A stretch of DNA of 64,000 bases from a virus, in IMG/VR virus record IMGVR_UViG_3300029922_000017, positions 62,001-126,000 of that record. One strand, 5' to 3'. This document shows positions 6,375-13,423 of this stretch, in pieces. The notes below the pieces were generated by a model, which worked only from the letters and a program-made list of their open reading frames with translations, did not search any database and had not been told where the DNA came from. Each line of letters starts with the position of its first letter. Position 1 is the stretch's first letter. Both the position numbers and the translations under genes were made by a program.

Positions 6375-6473
6375 ATGAAAATTTCACCAACTACTCAACT
6401 TGAATTGATGAAGATGCGTCGTCGGGTAAATATTTGGACGATACTTATGATTGTTTTTTGGTTGACTTTTTGA
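6375..6473 (+). CDS. 32-residue single-pass membrane peptide
   Basis: MKISPTTQLELMKMRRR then a hydrophobic NIWTILMIVFWLTF stretch to the stop. It is probably inserted with the basic end in the cytoplasm. The next gene's TTGACT is inside its last codons. Confidence 0.5.
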   Translation: MKISPTTQLELMKMRRRVNIWTILMIVFWLTF

Positions 6474-6498
6474 ATTGGATAGGTATAATAATATCAAT

Positions 6499-6765
6499 AT
6501 GAAAAATAAACAATACACTCTCGGCAACGTCACCTACGGATATTCCCTTCAATCAAAGAAGTGGGAATTCAAGATTAATGATTTTACGTTTTTAACAGCC
6601 TTGAATGGTGGTGGTAAGGTCGGTGAAACCGTGGCAAGACTTATTGAGGCTGGATATGTTCGACTTCAAAAGAAAGGCGAGGTTGGAATTGATGGATTGG
6701 CAAGGGCAAATATCAACTTGGCGATTGCTCGACACAATGCGAAGCAACTTGTCGGCAGAGATTAA
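6499..6765 (+). CDS. Small hypothetical protein
   Basis: 88 residues, MKNKQYTLGNVTYGYSLQSKKWEF. TTGACT-16-TATAAT (6462-6489) ends 9 nt before ATG 6499, so the longer frame from 6475 is rejected. Not recognised. Confidence 0.65.
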   Translation: MKNKQYTLGNVTYGYSLQSKKWEFKINDFTFLTALNGGGKVGETVARLIEAGYVRLQKKGEVGIDGLARANINLAIARHNAKQLVGRD

Positions 6766-6867
6766 TAAAATATTCTTAACTATGATTTAATTTCATTGCA
6801 TTTATATTTTTATCAACCCACTGAACATTCCCTTCAACATACCCCTTTAATGGGTCTATTCTATCTA

Positions 6868-6963
6868 ATGAAACATTATATCGTTTATATCAATGGAATT
6901 GAGTGTGATGAATTGATTAAAGCATCCAATCACAATGCCGCCGAAAAGAAAGCGGTGAATTGA
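6868..6963 (+). CDS. 31-residue ORF upstream of 6965
   Basis: MKHYIVYINGIECDELIKAS, a plausible small alpha/beta peptide. Its last codons hold GCGGTGAA, which is also a GGTGA ribosome-binding site for the ATG at 6965; the stop TGA is one base before that ATG. Confidence 0.45.
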   Translation: MKHYIVYINGIECDELIKASNHNAAEKKAVN

Positions 6964-6964
6964 T

Positions 6965-7147
6965 ATGAAAAAATATATTCAATGGTTTGATGATAAGACT
7001 AAGGCAATTCCAGTCACTTCCGAGCCTTTAGTCGGTGAGTTTGGAGATGAATTAATGGATTTCCAAGATTGGGAGCGATTAGGATTTAGAGTTATGGATT
7101 GGATGGATAAATATCCAAACGGAAAAATCATTTATATCTGGCTATAA
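6965..7147 (+). CDS. Small acidic hypothetical protein
   Basis: 60 residues, Trp-rich (IQWFDDKTK, WERLGFRVMDWMDK). It follows 6868-6963 by one base and has a GGTGA site upstream, one of the few recognisable ribosome binding sites in the window. Confidence 0.6.
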   Translation: MKKYIQWFDDKTKAIPVTSEPLVGEFGDELMDFQDWERLGFRVMDWMDKYPNGKIIYIWL

Positions 7148-7173
7148 ATAATCTGACTTGCGGTGAAATTGAT

Positions 7174-7335
7174 ATGACTAAACAAGAAAATATTAAAATT
7201 GCTGGCGAAGTAATTAATTTGCTCCGAAAGAATGGAATTGTGATTGAAAGTCCATACGATGTTGAAAATTGGGCTGAGGAATGGTTAACCAATCATTCCA
7301 ATCTTTTTGAGACTAAAATGTTCAAAGAAGAATAA
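7174..7335 (+). CDS. 53-residue helical protein
   Basis: MTKQENIKIAGEVINLLRKN, then an acidic Trp-containing second helix. GCGGTGAA lies 8 nt before the ATG. No family recognised. Confidence 0.55.
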   Translation: MTKQENIKIAGEVINLLRKNGIVIESPYDVENWAEEWLTNHSNLFETKMFKEE

Positions 7336-7375
7336 ATTTGACTTGTTGGTGAAATTCTGCTATCTTATTGGTATT

Positions 7376-7657
7376 ATGAATGAAATATATCAATGGCAGT
7401 TTAAAAATGGCAGCAAGACACCTTTGGAATTTACCACCTTTCCATTTGCGTTTCGTGCAATGTATAACCTAGTCCGGCAAGGAATTGATGCGGGGAAACC
7501 TGTTGATACTTCTGGATTTGTGATTGTAGGACCTAAAAATCCAAGGGGTGAGCGTGTGAGATATGGTTATTTTGCCGCTCTTGAGCTTGCTCGTTCCGGT
7601 GGCCTTTTGAACCAAGAGGGTTACATAAATGGTAAGGAATTCAAGAAAAAGTTTTGA
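7376..7657 (+). CDS. Hypothetical protein
   Basis: 93 residues, MNEIYQWQFKNGSKTPLEF. It contains a PKNPRGERVRYGY segment. ATG 7376 sits 9 nt after a TTGACT-17-TATCTT promoter. Its TGA stop is part of the next gene's TTGACA. Confidence 0.65.
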   Translation: MNEIYQWQFKNGSKTPLEFTTFPFAFRAMYNLVRQGIDAGKPVDTSGFVIVGPKNPRGERVRYGYFAALELARSGGLLNQEGYINGKEFKKKF

Positions 7658-7688
7658 CAATCAATAAACAATCAGTATAATCTTTTAT

Positions 7689-8156
7689 ATGAATAAAATA
7701 CAAATCCCCGAAGGCTGGTATCAACTCAATCCCGAAGAACGGGTTCGTGAAGGCGATAAATTTTTCCGCCCCTCATTTGGTGAATGGGAGCTATCTGGAA
7801 ATTATCCCAGCGGACAGCAATCCACTGAATATGTTTATATTCGCAATGGTTCACCCCCTACCCCGTTCAAGATTGGCGATAAGGTTGAAGTTTCTGGCAA
7901 AACCGGAGTAATTCATGGTGAACGCACATATCTGAAAGCTGGTTTTGGATACAGTATCAAGTTTGATGAAGCGATTGAAAATAAAGACTTGGGGCATCTT
8001 TATGTTATTTCTATTCGGGAAGACCTTATCAAACATCAAGAAAAGCCAATTATGGCGGCTGGTTATGAAGTCAAATTTGAATCTGGTCAAATCAAGGTTG
8101 GTTGCCAGACCATTTCAAATGAAGTCGTGAAACAAATTGCGGCCAAGTTGAAATAA
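7689..8156 (+). CDS. KOW-like protein with C-terminal VGCQ module, paralogue of 23016
   Basis: 155 residues. The N-terminal part (IPEGWYQL...VREGDKFF) and the middle (FKIGDKVEVSGKTGVIHGER, SH3/KOW-like) match the protein at 23016 along its length. The last 30 residues carry VKFESGQIKVGCQTIS, a module also found at the ends of 17296-17688, 18040-18399 and 23016. TTGACA-16-TATAAT ends 7 nt before the ATG. Function unknown. Confidence 0.7.
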   Translation: MNKIQIPEGWYQLNPEERVREGDKFFRPSFGEWELSGNYPSGQQSTEYVYIRNGSPPTPFKIGDKVEVSGKTGVIHGERTYLKAGFGYSIKFDEAIENKDLGHLYVISIREDLIKHQEKPIMAAGYEVKFESGQIKVGCQTISNEVVKQIAAKLK

Positions 8157-8159
8157 CAT

Positions 8160-8187
8160 TTGACTTTTGGTTTTTAGTTGATATATT
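8160..8187 (+). promoter_or_regulatory. Promoter of tRNA/ncRNA region
   Basis: TTGACT-16-TATATT with no ORF behind it. The transcript would run through tRNA-Pro and the structured stretch beyond. The 110 nt before the tRNA include GCAGATGCATCTGC and CCAACGTTGTTGG hairpins. Confidence 0.7.
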
Positions 8188-8301
8188 AGTTTCAGTTGAT
8201 AGCAATATCACAATATCACAATTCGCCAATTGCCGCAGATGCATCTGCTAATTTAAGAGAAAATACCAACGTTGTTGGAGAATGGTAAAGCGAAGATTTT
8301 C

Positions 8302-8376
8302 GGGAGTGTAGCTCAGAGAAAGAGCACCTAACGTGGAGTTAGGAGGTCGCAGGTTCAAGTCCTGCCACTCCCACCA
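8302..8376 (+). tRNA. tRNA-Pro (UGG)
   Basis: Complete cloverleaf with acceptor GGGAGTG/CACTCCC, anticodon loop CGTGGAG, T-arm with GTTCAAG, and an encoded CCA. Confidence 0.92.
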
Positions 8377-8900
8377 GTTTTTAGAATTCGGATTAACAGT
8401 CAAACCGTTCGGCTACGCAAATAGACCGATAAACAATACTGGTATCATTTTGCGATGATATGTCCAATTAACTAGATTTCGATAGTGGAAGTGGCTCTAT
8501 CGGATGAATATTTTACGGATAGGTCGATGTGCGAGGTGAGAGTCCTCACGAAAGATGTAATGGAAGGTTTGCATGAGTAATGTCAGTGGCATTAATTAAC
8601 TTGACACGAAAGTAATAATTGAGTAGTTATATTCAGTAGAAAACATGGGTTAGAGTCCCGTGCTATCCACCAATTTGATTGAAGGATGTTGTGCTAAAAC
8701 CACATCATTTAAAGAGTAGGATTAGACCGGATTAATTGGAATGAAATCCCATATCAAGCCAATTAACATAGTCGGTCATAATGTGATAGTAGTAGTGACA
8801 TGACATGGATGAGATGGGCTACTACCGTGTCTTTAATGAATTAACAGTTGAGGCGAAGTATCACAAATCCTTTTGGCTTAGATATGCACACTTCAATCAT
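8377..8900 (+). ncRNA. Large structured non-coding stretch beside tRNA-Pro
   Basis: About 520 nt without a gene but dense in helices. CGATAG/CTATCG lies near 8480-8500. GACCGGATTAATTGG pairs with CCAATTAA...CGGTC (8726-8782). GTAGTAG pairs with CTACTAC (about 8788-8826). GATG.TGTG/CACATC lies near 8684-8707. The setting, a phage tRNA followed by a large helix-rich transcript, recalls the ornate RNAs GOLLD and ROOL, but no family was verified. It includes the tRNA-like 8517-8672. Confidence 0.45.
8517..8672 (+). tRNA. tRNA-like element with long insertion or degenerate tRNA
   Basis: The 3' end is a perfect tRNA end: T-arm ATGGG-TTAGAGT-CCCGT, acceptor GCTATCC, A, CCA. The only partner for the acceptor is GGATAG at 8517, 156 nt upstream, with the seventh pair G-G. 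The middle gives no clear D-arm or anticodon arm, and is too short for a known group I intron. No anticodon is assigned. Confidence 0.3.
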
Positions 8901-8994
8901 TTTTTCTTTTCTATGAGAGTAATTATAATACTACAGTTACTTACTGATAAAAATAATCATTGACAATTAAATAAAAATATCTATAATCTCTTTT

Positions 8995-9288
8995 ATGAAT
9001 TACTATTACATCAAATTTACCAGATGGAACGAAACATTGGGAGATGAAACTGTTTATGTTCTATTGGAAACTAAAATGGATTATCCCAATTGTGACTTGG
9101 TAAAATTTGAAGCTGCTCAATGGAAAGCATTCTGGAAGCAATATCCTCAATGGGAATGTAAATATAATTCCAAACATCTTCCACAAACTAATCTTGAAAA
9201 ACTTGGAAATTATTGGTCAACTCCCTCGGCTGGAAGGATACATCGAGTCAAATGGACTACTAAAATAGAAGAATTAAAATTGTGTTGA
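8995..9288 (+). CDS. Hypothetical protein
   Basis: 97 residues, MNYYYIKFTRWNETLGDETVY, rich in Trp and Lys. TTGACA-16-TATAAT ends 7 nt before the ATG. The stop TGA is shared with the next TTGACA. Not recognised. The first gene after the non-coding block. Confidence 0.65.
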   Translation: MNYYYIKFTRWNETLGDETVYVLLETKMDYPNCDLVKFEAAQWKAFWKQYPQWECKYNSKHLPQTNLEKLGNYWSTPSAGRIHRVKWTTKIEELKLC

Positions 9289-9321
9289 CATTTAGATATA
9301 AATCTATATTCTTATTGATAT

Positions 9322-9615
9322 ATGAGACTCTACTTTTCAAGACAAGACAAAGATAAAAAGCAAGTGTGGCAGCTTGGAAATTTGCATGTTATTTCCAACA
9401 ATCATATGATTTTCTATGCCGACAAACCATTTACCTGCATATTAAATACAGGAGAATTTAGCGGGGATGTCTTGGAATTGAATATTGATAAATGGTTTAT
9501 GGATTTTAATCAACTTACAATTCAAGGATATGTAAGAGTAGGCGGAAAAAATCAAGATAATAATAGGTTTGGAGTGGATGCTTATTCATTTTATCAAACA
9601 ATACCGGCGGAATAA
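9322..9615 (+). CDS. Hypothetical beta-rich protein
   Basis: 97 residues, MRLYFSRQDKDKKQVWQLG, alternating hydrophobic strands. A TTGACA promoter sits within the stop of 8995-9288. Function unknown. Confidence 0.6.
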   Translation: MRLYFSRQDKDKKQVWQLGNLHVISNNHMIFYADKPFTCILNTGEFSGDVLELNIDKWFMDFNQLTIQGYVRVGGKNQDNNRFGVDAYSFYQTIPAE

Positions 9616-9650
9616 CTTGACAAATAGATTAAAATCTATATCTTAATACT

Positions 9651-9850
9651 ATGAAATACATCGAACATTTCTATATTCCCGGTTTGAGTGGATATGATAT
9701 TTCAATCAAACATGGGTCATATCAAGAAGCAGCATTGAATGGTATTTTCTATTTGAAATTCCTCAATATGGTGGATACCCTATGTTTGATGATGTATATA
9801 ACACTCATCAAATTGAAGATATGATTAATTCCGTATTTACATGGACATGA
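9651..9850 (+). pseudogene. Hypothetical gene split by a frameshift
   Basis: The ATG follows TTGACA-16-TATCTT by 6 nt. Frame 1 gives MKYIEHFYIPGLSGYDISIK to about 9735. After that the -1 frame carries the protein-like text EWYFLFEIPQYGGYP and ends with TGA 9848-9850, overlapping the next ATG (9847) as ATGA. That coupling shows the second frame is the natural end. No canonical slippery heptamer is present, so a one-base indel is more likely than programmed shifting. Confidence 0.55.
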
Positions 9851-10095
9851 GAGAATACATTGAAGATGCCATCATTATTCTCCGGCTTATAAACGGAAAA
9901 CAATGGGCAAGTGAATATGTTCGATTGAGAATGGAATTTCACCGGCTGCATGGTCATGGATTGATCCAATCCACTTGGCACGGAGTTGATTTCTTCGATA
10001 ACGTATTGAAAGAATTGAACGGTGAAGATGTCGGTGAACCCAAAGGTGAATTTAGAAACAATTTTAAAAAACTCATTGACTTTGGTAAACAATAA
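9847..10095 (+). CDS. Small hypothetical protein
   Basis: 82 residues from ATG 9847 (MREYIEDAIIILRLINGKQ); an ATG two codons earlier (9841) is possible. Helical N-terminus, then a His-rich FHRLHGHG segment. It is coupled to the preceding frameshifted gene by ATGA. Confidence 0.65.
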   Translation: MREYIEDAIIILRLINGKQWASEYVRLRMEFHRLHGHGLIQSTWHGVDFFDNVLKELNGEDVGEPKGEFRNNFKKLIDFGKQ

Positions 10096-10110
10096 AGTAT
10101 AATAATTTAT

Positions 10111-10329
10111 ATGAATGAAAAATCTTTTAGTCACGTTTGCCGACATGGAACTGTATTTACTGCCACTCGCTGTGATTTTCGGGGTGGGGTGGTAGTCAGT
10201 CACGTTCCCAAGAAAGAATTGCTGGCTATGGACATGGCTGAAATGATTGGGTATCATGCCGGTGTCATTCATCCCTTACTCAATGGGTTTCGAGGGTATG
10301 ACTGTATTTCATTTGACTTTCGCAAGTGA
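10111..10329 (+). CDS. Small hypothetical protein
   Basis: 72 residues, MNEKSFSHVCRHGTVFTATR. TTGACT-16-TATAAT ends 7 nt before the ATG, and the -35 lies in the end of the previous gene. Function unknown. Confidence 0.65.
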   Translation: MNEKSFSHVCRHGTVFTATRCDFRGGVVVSHVPKKELLAMDMAEMIGYHAGVIHPLLNGFRGYDCISFDFRK

Positions 10330-10347
10330 CTGGGTATAATAGCTTAT

Positions 10348-10536
10348 ATGAAAATCAAACTTGAACTAGATACTTCCGAGTTTCTATCCAACAAAATATG
10401 GTTTAAATGGATTGGAATATGTATCTTAATTGGTGTTTTTTCTCGCCTTATCACAATCGGTGAAATTCAATATTGGCTGGTGGCATTCTCTCTTATCATC
10501 TTGGCCGATTTGAAACTTAATCCATCTAAAGCATGA
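10348..10536 (+). CDS. Small two-helix membrane protein
   Basis: 62 residues with two hydrophobic segments (FKWIGICILIGVFSRLI and YWLVAFSLIILADL). TTGACT-16-TATAAT ends 7 nt before the ATG. It overlaps the next gene as ATGA. Confidence 0.65.
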   Translation: MKIKLELDTSEFLSNKIWFKWIGICILIGVFSRLITIGEIQYWLVAFSLIILADLKLNPSKA

Positions 10537-10721
10537 ATAAAGATATTCCGCCCAATTCAGATACATTAGAGAAAATTCCATTTGAAAAAACAATTCCCGA
10601 TGTATCTTGGTATCGCCATAATACATGGGAAAAAGGGCATTACAAGCGATTTCGTCATTATATGACCATGAGCCAAAATATTGACGGGTTTGAATTCTTT
10701 AATACTATCGGTGAAAACTAA
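10533..10721 (+). CDS. Small hypothetical protein
   Basis: 62 residues, MNKDIPPNSDTLEKIPFEKT, Trp/His/Tyr-rich middle. ATGA overlap with the membrane protein before it. Its tail contains ATCGGTGAAAAC, which also serves as a GGTGA site for the next ATG. Confidence 0.6.
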   Translation: MNKDIPPNSDTLEKIPFEKTIPDVSWYRHNTWEKGHYKRFRHYMTMSQNIDGFEFFNTIGEN

Positions 10722-10722
10722 T

Positions 10723-10893
10723 ATGACCAAAGAAGAACGTAAGAAATATCTCATGTCCAAGCACATTGATATGAATGACCCTATCGGTGAATTGCCAACT
10801 TCAATTGTTGACATTGAAGATGAATTGTCGGTGAATGATGGCTATCAGGAACATCAAAAAACAGCCACAAAGAAATTGACAAGTGACGAATAA
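10723..10893 (+). CDS. Small acidic protein
   Basis: 56 residues, MTKEERKKYLMSKHIDMNDP, acidic and probably mostly helical. The GGTGA site 10 nt upstream decides ATG 10723 over the longer frame. Confidence 0.6.
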   Translation: MTKEERKKYLMSKHIDMNDPIGELPTSIVDIEDELSVNDGYQEHQKTATKKLTSDE

Positions 10894-10909
10894 TTGATAT
10901 ACTTTTTAT

Positions 10910-11074
10910 ATGAAACATAACATTGAATTGGACGGAAAGAAATACGTATTGGATGCCGAACGTGCTATTGCCCTTGGGGTTCTTGCCACGCAAACATATC
11001 GTTATAGTGATGTGAAGCAAGGAGATGTCTTTACTATTGGTGAAGTTAAGGATTTGAAGAAGGAAAGAAGTTGA
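10910..11074 (+). CDS. 54-residue protein
   Basis: MKHNIELDGKKYVLDAERAI then a short beta-rich end. TTGACA-16-TATACT ends 6 nt before the ATG. Its TGA is inside the TTGACA of the tRNA-Leu promoter. Function unknown. Confidence 0.6.
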   Translation: MKHNIELDGKKYVLDAERAIALGVLATQTYRYSDVKQGDVFTIGEVKDLKKERS

Positions 11075-11098
11075 CATCTGATAATAAAACGGTATAAT
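11071..11098 (+). promoter_or_regulatory. Promoter of tRNA-Leu
   Basis: TTGACA-16-TATAAT, about 31 nt before the mature tRNA. Confidence 0.75.
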
Positions 11099-11129
11099 GA
11101 GTTTTAGTTAATTGCATATTTGGTGGAAT

Positions 11130-11215
11130 GGCGATGTGGAGAAATTTGGTAAACTCAGCATTCTTAAAAAGTGCCGGCTAACGCCTTGTGGATTCGACTT
11201 CCACCATCGCCACCA
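11130..11215 (+). tRNA. tRNA-Leu (UAA)
   Basis: Class II tRNA: acceptor GGCGATG/CATCGCC, anticodon loop CTTAAAA, long variable arm, T-arm GTGGA-TTCGACT-TCCAC, encoded CCA. Confidence 0.93.
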
Positions 11216-11220
11216 ATTTC

Positions 11221-11254
11221 GAGCGGGATGGATTAACTTCCGCCCGCTTTTTTC
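11221..11254 (+). terminator. Intrinsic terminator after tRNA-Leu
   Basis: AGCGGG (11222-11227) pairs with CCCGCT (11243-11248), followed by a T-run. Confidence 0.8.
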
Positions 11255-11370
11255 TTGCCCTTAAGAGTAAGTATAACATATTAGATACTTATCTTATTCT
11301 TCTTCATAGGAAGATAATAAACTTTTTATTTGACTTCTATATAAAAATAGATATACTCTTTTATATTTAT

Positions 11371-11544
11371 ATGAAAAAGAAAAAATTGCCGGTCGTAACC
11401 TACGAAACTGTCATTACCATTAATGGCAAGGAACATGTTCAATCTTCAACTTCTTACACAGAGTCAGTCGGTGAAGCAATTACCGAGGGATGGTTGGAAA
11501 ATAAAGCATCCGAAATTATCGAATATATCAATGAAAACGATTGA
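11371..11544 (+). CDS. 57-residue protein
   Basis: MKKKKLPVVTYETVITINGK, beta then helix. TTGACT-16-TATACT precedes ATG 11371 by about 14 nt, so the leader is at most a few bases long. The upstream frame from 11188 is a shadow. The stop TGA lies in the next TTGACA. Confidence 0.6.
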   Translation: MKKKKLPVVTYETVITINGKEHVQSSTSYTESVGEAITEGWLENKASEIIEYINEND

Positions 11545-11574
11545 CATTTAATAAACAATCTCTATCATAAGCAT

Positions 11575-12120
11575 ATGATTACATTACAGGAACGGTTTAC
11601 ATCTGGAGTTGGTGGATTTGTTCCGCCATTGAATTACATTCAACTTACTCGAAATGATAAGGTAGCGGTCTATCAACGATCACATTCGGATGGAACTATA
11701 AAAGATTTTGAGACATTCCTCATAAAAATTCTCCCAAAAGGGACACAAGTATTTCAAACAACGACCGAAGATGATGAAGAAAAATATGCGGCAACATCGT
11801 CATTTGGACGTATTGCTTGGTCATTTCACGGAACGAACGGTAAGCAAGCCGCAATTAATAAATTCAATGAATTGAATACGGCTCAAGCGGTGAAAGATGA
11901 TGAGGAAACTAATGAAAGTGAAGTTACAAATTCTAATACTACGTTTATTTTTCCGGTTGGTAAATTTTCCACGAAAGACTTTGCCGAAACCAATCATTGT
12001 GAGTATATTACTGCCTCGTTGTTTATCAAGTCTGCGGTGAATGATGGCACAATTAAATCCGCCGGTTCGGAACGTAGAAATGTCAAAGGAAAAGCAACTA
12101 ATCTCTTTGAGAAAGTTTAA
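11575..12120 (+). CDS. Hypothetical protein with C-terminal winged-helix-like segment
   Basis: 181 residues. The last 50 (FPVGKFSTKDFAETN... ASLFIKSAVNDGTI) resemble the FTFSDLKAEN...LCLRKHLEKD segment of 14658-15119 and phage helix-turn-helix-like domains with an F-x-x-[KR]-D-[FL] helix. The first 100 residues show no known domain. TTGACA lies in the stop of the previous gene and TATCAT precedes the ATG by 6 nt. Confidence 0.65.
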   Translation: MITLQERFTSGVGGFVPPLNYIQLTRNDKVAVYQRSHSDGTIKDFETFLIKILPKGTQVFQTTTEDDEEKYAATSSFGRIAWSFHGTNGKQAAINKFNELNTAQAVKDDEETNESEVTNSNTTFIFPVGKFSTKDFAETNHCEYITASLFIKSAVNDGTIKSAGSERRNVKGKATNLFEKV

Positions 12121-12122
12121 TT

Positions 12123-12311
12123 ATGAAATCAATTCCAAAAGTTGGTGAATGTATTAAATACGTTGAATCGTTGGGATATAAGTTTGATTCATACATTAAA
12201 GGTAGTGGATATTTCTTTCGTATAATCCGACCCGAAACTCGTCCTCCCCATAATTGGGAAATGACGTGGACACTTAATGAAATGCGAAATGCGGTGAAAA
12301 ATGGTTGTTAA
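12123..12311 (+). CDS. Small HicA-like-looking protein
   Basis: 62 residues. IKYVESLGYKFDSYIKGSGY followed by FFRII recalls the double-stranded RNA-binding fold of HicA mRNA interferases (LGF...GSHH), but the His is absent and no antitoxin gene follows. It is therefore only a resemblance. Two bases after the previous gene. Confidence 0.5.
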   Translation: MKSIPKVGECIKYVESLGYKFDSYIKGSGYFFRIIRPETRPPHNWEMTWTLNEMRNAVKNGC

Positions 12312-12316
12312 TTTTA

Positions 12317-12345
12317 TTGACTCTTCGGTGAAAATGTAGTATATT
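12317..12345 (+). promoter_or_regulatory. Promoter of the three-tRNA cluster
   Basis: TTGACT-17-TATATT. The predicted transcript begins a few bases before tRNA-Ile at 12356. Confidence 0.75.
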
Positions 12346-12355
12346 TATTCTTGTT

Positions 12356-12425
12356 GGTGCCAATTGTCTAGAGTAATTTCTTTATAAGAAATAAGTTCTT
12401 GGTTAGAATCCAAGTAGCACTACCA
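12356..12425 (+). tRNA. tRNA-Ile (UAU)
   Basis: 70 nt with encoded CCA. Acceptor GGTGCCA/TAGCACT has one C-A mismatch. The anticodon arm ATTTC-TTTATAA-GAAAT gives UAU, and the T-arm CTTGG-TTAGAAT-CCAAG is perfect. The D-arm is short and weak. Confidence 0.75.
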
Positions 12426-12433
12426 ATTTTGAT

Positions 12434-12509
12434 GGCTCTATGGTGAAATTGAATATCACATGGCTCTTCTAAAGCTATATTCCGGGTTTAAATCCCGGTG
12501 GAGCCACCA
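12434..12509 (+). tRNA. tRNA-Arg (UCU)
   Basis: Acceptor GGCTCTA/TGGAGCC, anticodon loop CTTCTAA, T-arm CCGGG-TTTAAAT-CCCGG, encoded CCA. Confidence 0.92.
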
Positions 12510-12546
12510 CTACTACCATTTTTAATTTGTTCTTTTATAATTTGAT

Positions 12547-12828
12547 TGGCCTGAAGCTTAAATCTTTGTATAAGCTCTCGACTCATTGAAATTGGTGACT
12601 TTCTAGGGAAACCTAGATTGAAAATTGTGTAAATTCGGTGAACGGTTTAATATCCCAACGCCGAGCGAAATCTAGTAATAGAGACGTGTAGAGACTATAA
12701 TCACATACCGTAAGATTTTATCACGGTAAAGGCATAGTCCAGCCCACAAATACATATTATGTAGCGGCGAAAGTCGTAGAAGGGACGAATCGAAGGATAG
12801 CCGGGACGAGTGCCGGCCAGGCCAACCA
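12547..12828 (+). tRNA. Split tRNA with CAU anticodon (Met or Ile2)
   Basis: Exons 12547-12586 and 12788-12828 flank a 201-nt group I intron inserted between anticodon position 36 and position 37. The joined acceptor is TGGCCTG/CAGGCCA with CCA encoded, and the anticodon loop CTCATAA reads CAU. The T-stem GCCGG/CCGGC closes an 8-nt loop, one more than normal, and the D-loop lacks an obvious GG. The T1-A72 pair argues against a standard initiator, so Met and lysidine-type Ile cannot be separated. Confidence 0.75.
12587..12787 (+). ncRNA. Group I intron, Azoarcus-like (IC3) tRNA intron
   Basis: 201 nt. P1 pairs TCAT at the 5' splice site with GTGA, giving the expected U-G. P2 is CTAGG-GAAA-CCTAG. 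P4 is CGGTG/CGCCG, from AAATTCGGTGAA and AACGCCGAG. The R element is GTGTAGAGACTAT, the S element is AAGGCATAGTCC, and P7 is GACTAT/ATAGTC. P8 is ACCGT/ACGGT, P9 has a GAAA loop, and the terminal G is 12787. These strings match the Azoarcus tRNA-Ile(CAU) intron closely in order. There is no endonuclease ORF. Confidence 0.88.
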
Positions 12829-12838
12829 ATTTAATTTT

Positions 12839-12972
12839 GAAAGTGACACGGTAAATGTCCTAGAGACAACGAGAGTAGAATATTCAATGGCTAATGGACT
12901 GCTGTTACTCTGTTAAGAAACCCGTAAATGCTCAGTCCATAAGGGCATCGCAATTAAACGTTCGACACTTTC
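12839..12972 (+). ncRNA. Small structured RNA after the split tRNA
   Basis: GAAAGTG (12839-12845) pairs with CACTTTC (12966-12972). Inside are TGTC-CTAGA-GACA and TGGACTG (12895-12901)/CAGTCCA (12933-12939). There is no ORF. It is probably processed from the tRNA transcript. Confidence 0.5.
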
Positions 12973-12984
12973 GAATCTTTTCTA

Positions 12985-13012
12985 TTGACTTCTAATTAAA
13001 TATAGATATACT
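12985..13012 (+). promoter_or_regulatory. Archetype leaderless promoter
   Basis: TTGACT-16-TATACT, with 7 nt between the -10 and ATG 13020. Confidence 0.8.
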
Positions 13013-13019
13013 CTTTTAT

Positions 13020-13379
13020 ATGAAACATAAAACGATTGATGAATTTACTGGCCCGCCGGCTGGCACCTTTAAGAAATTCTTAAATATGAAAAAAATTAAA
13101 GCATTACAACTCCTGCAAAAGTCATATTCCCAATCCATTGAAGAAAATGGCGATGTTGATAGAATTGAATTTCAAGGTGGCGTTGAAGAGATGTCATTTG
13201 ATATTAATTCAATTGCCGTTTCTCTTTATACCGACAATGAAACTTGTATTTTTGAATATCATTTCACCAAACAGAATTTGATTGATGCCAAGATTGAAAA
13301 GCATAAAATCACTCTTAAAGATGTAGATGATAATGAAGTTGGTATCTTTTGTTATCATTCTGTGCCGTGTGAATTGTAA
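13020..13379 (+). CDS. Hypothetical protein
   Basis: 119 residues, MKHKTIDEFTGPPAGTFKKF, acidic beta-rich C-terminal half. Leaderless start after TTGACT-16-TATACT. Not recognised. Confidence 0.65.
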   Translation: MKHKTIDEFTGPPAGTFKKFLNMKKIKALQLLQKSYSQSIEENGDVDRIEFQGGVEEMSFDINSIAVSLYTDNETCIFEYHFTKQNLIDAKIEKHKITLKDVDDNEVGIFCYHSVPCEL

Positions 13380-13423
13380 AATTATTTGACATTTACGGGA
13401 AACGTGGTAATATTTATTCTTAT

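Noticed and set aside
8517-8672. tmRNA
   Set aside because: Far too short, no tag ORF and no tmRNA-type alanine acceptor pair.
9735-9741. Programmed -1 frameshift
   Set aside because: No X-XXY-YYZ heptamer and no downstream stem seen; indel more likely.
9808-10272. 154-residue minus ORF
   Set aside because: Antisense to 9847-10329, whose starts have promoters and ATGA overlaps.
12123-12311. Confident HicA toxin
   Set aside because: Catalytic His missing and no HicB; left as a resemblance.
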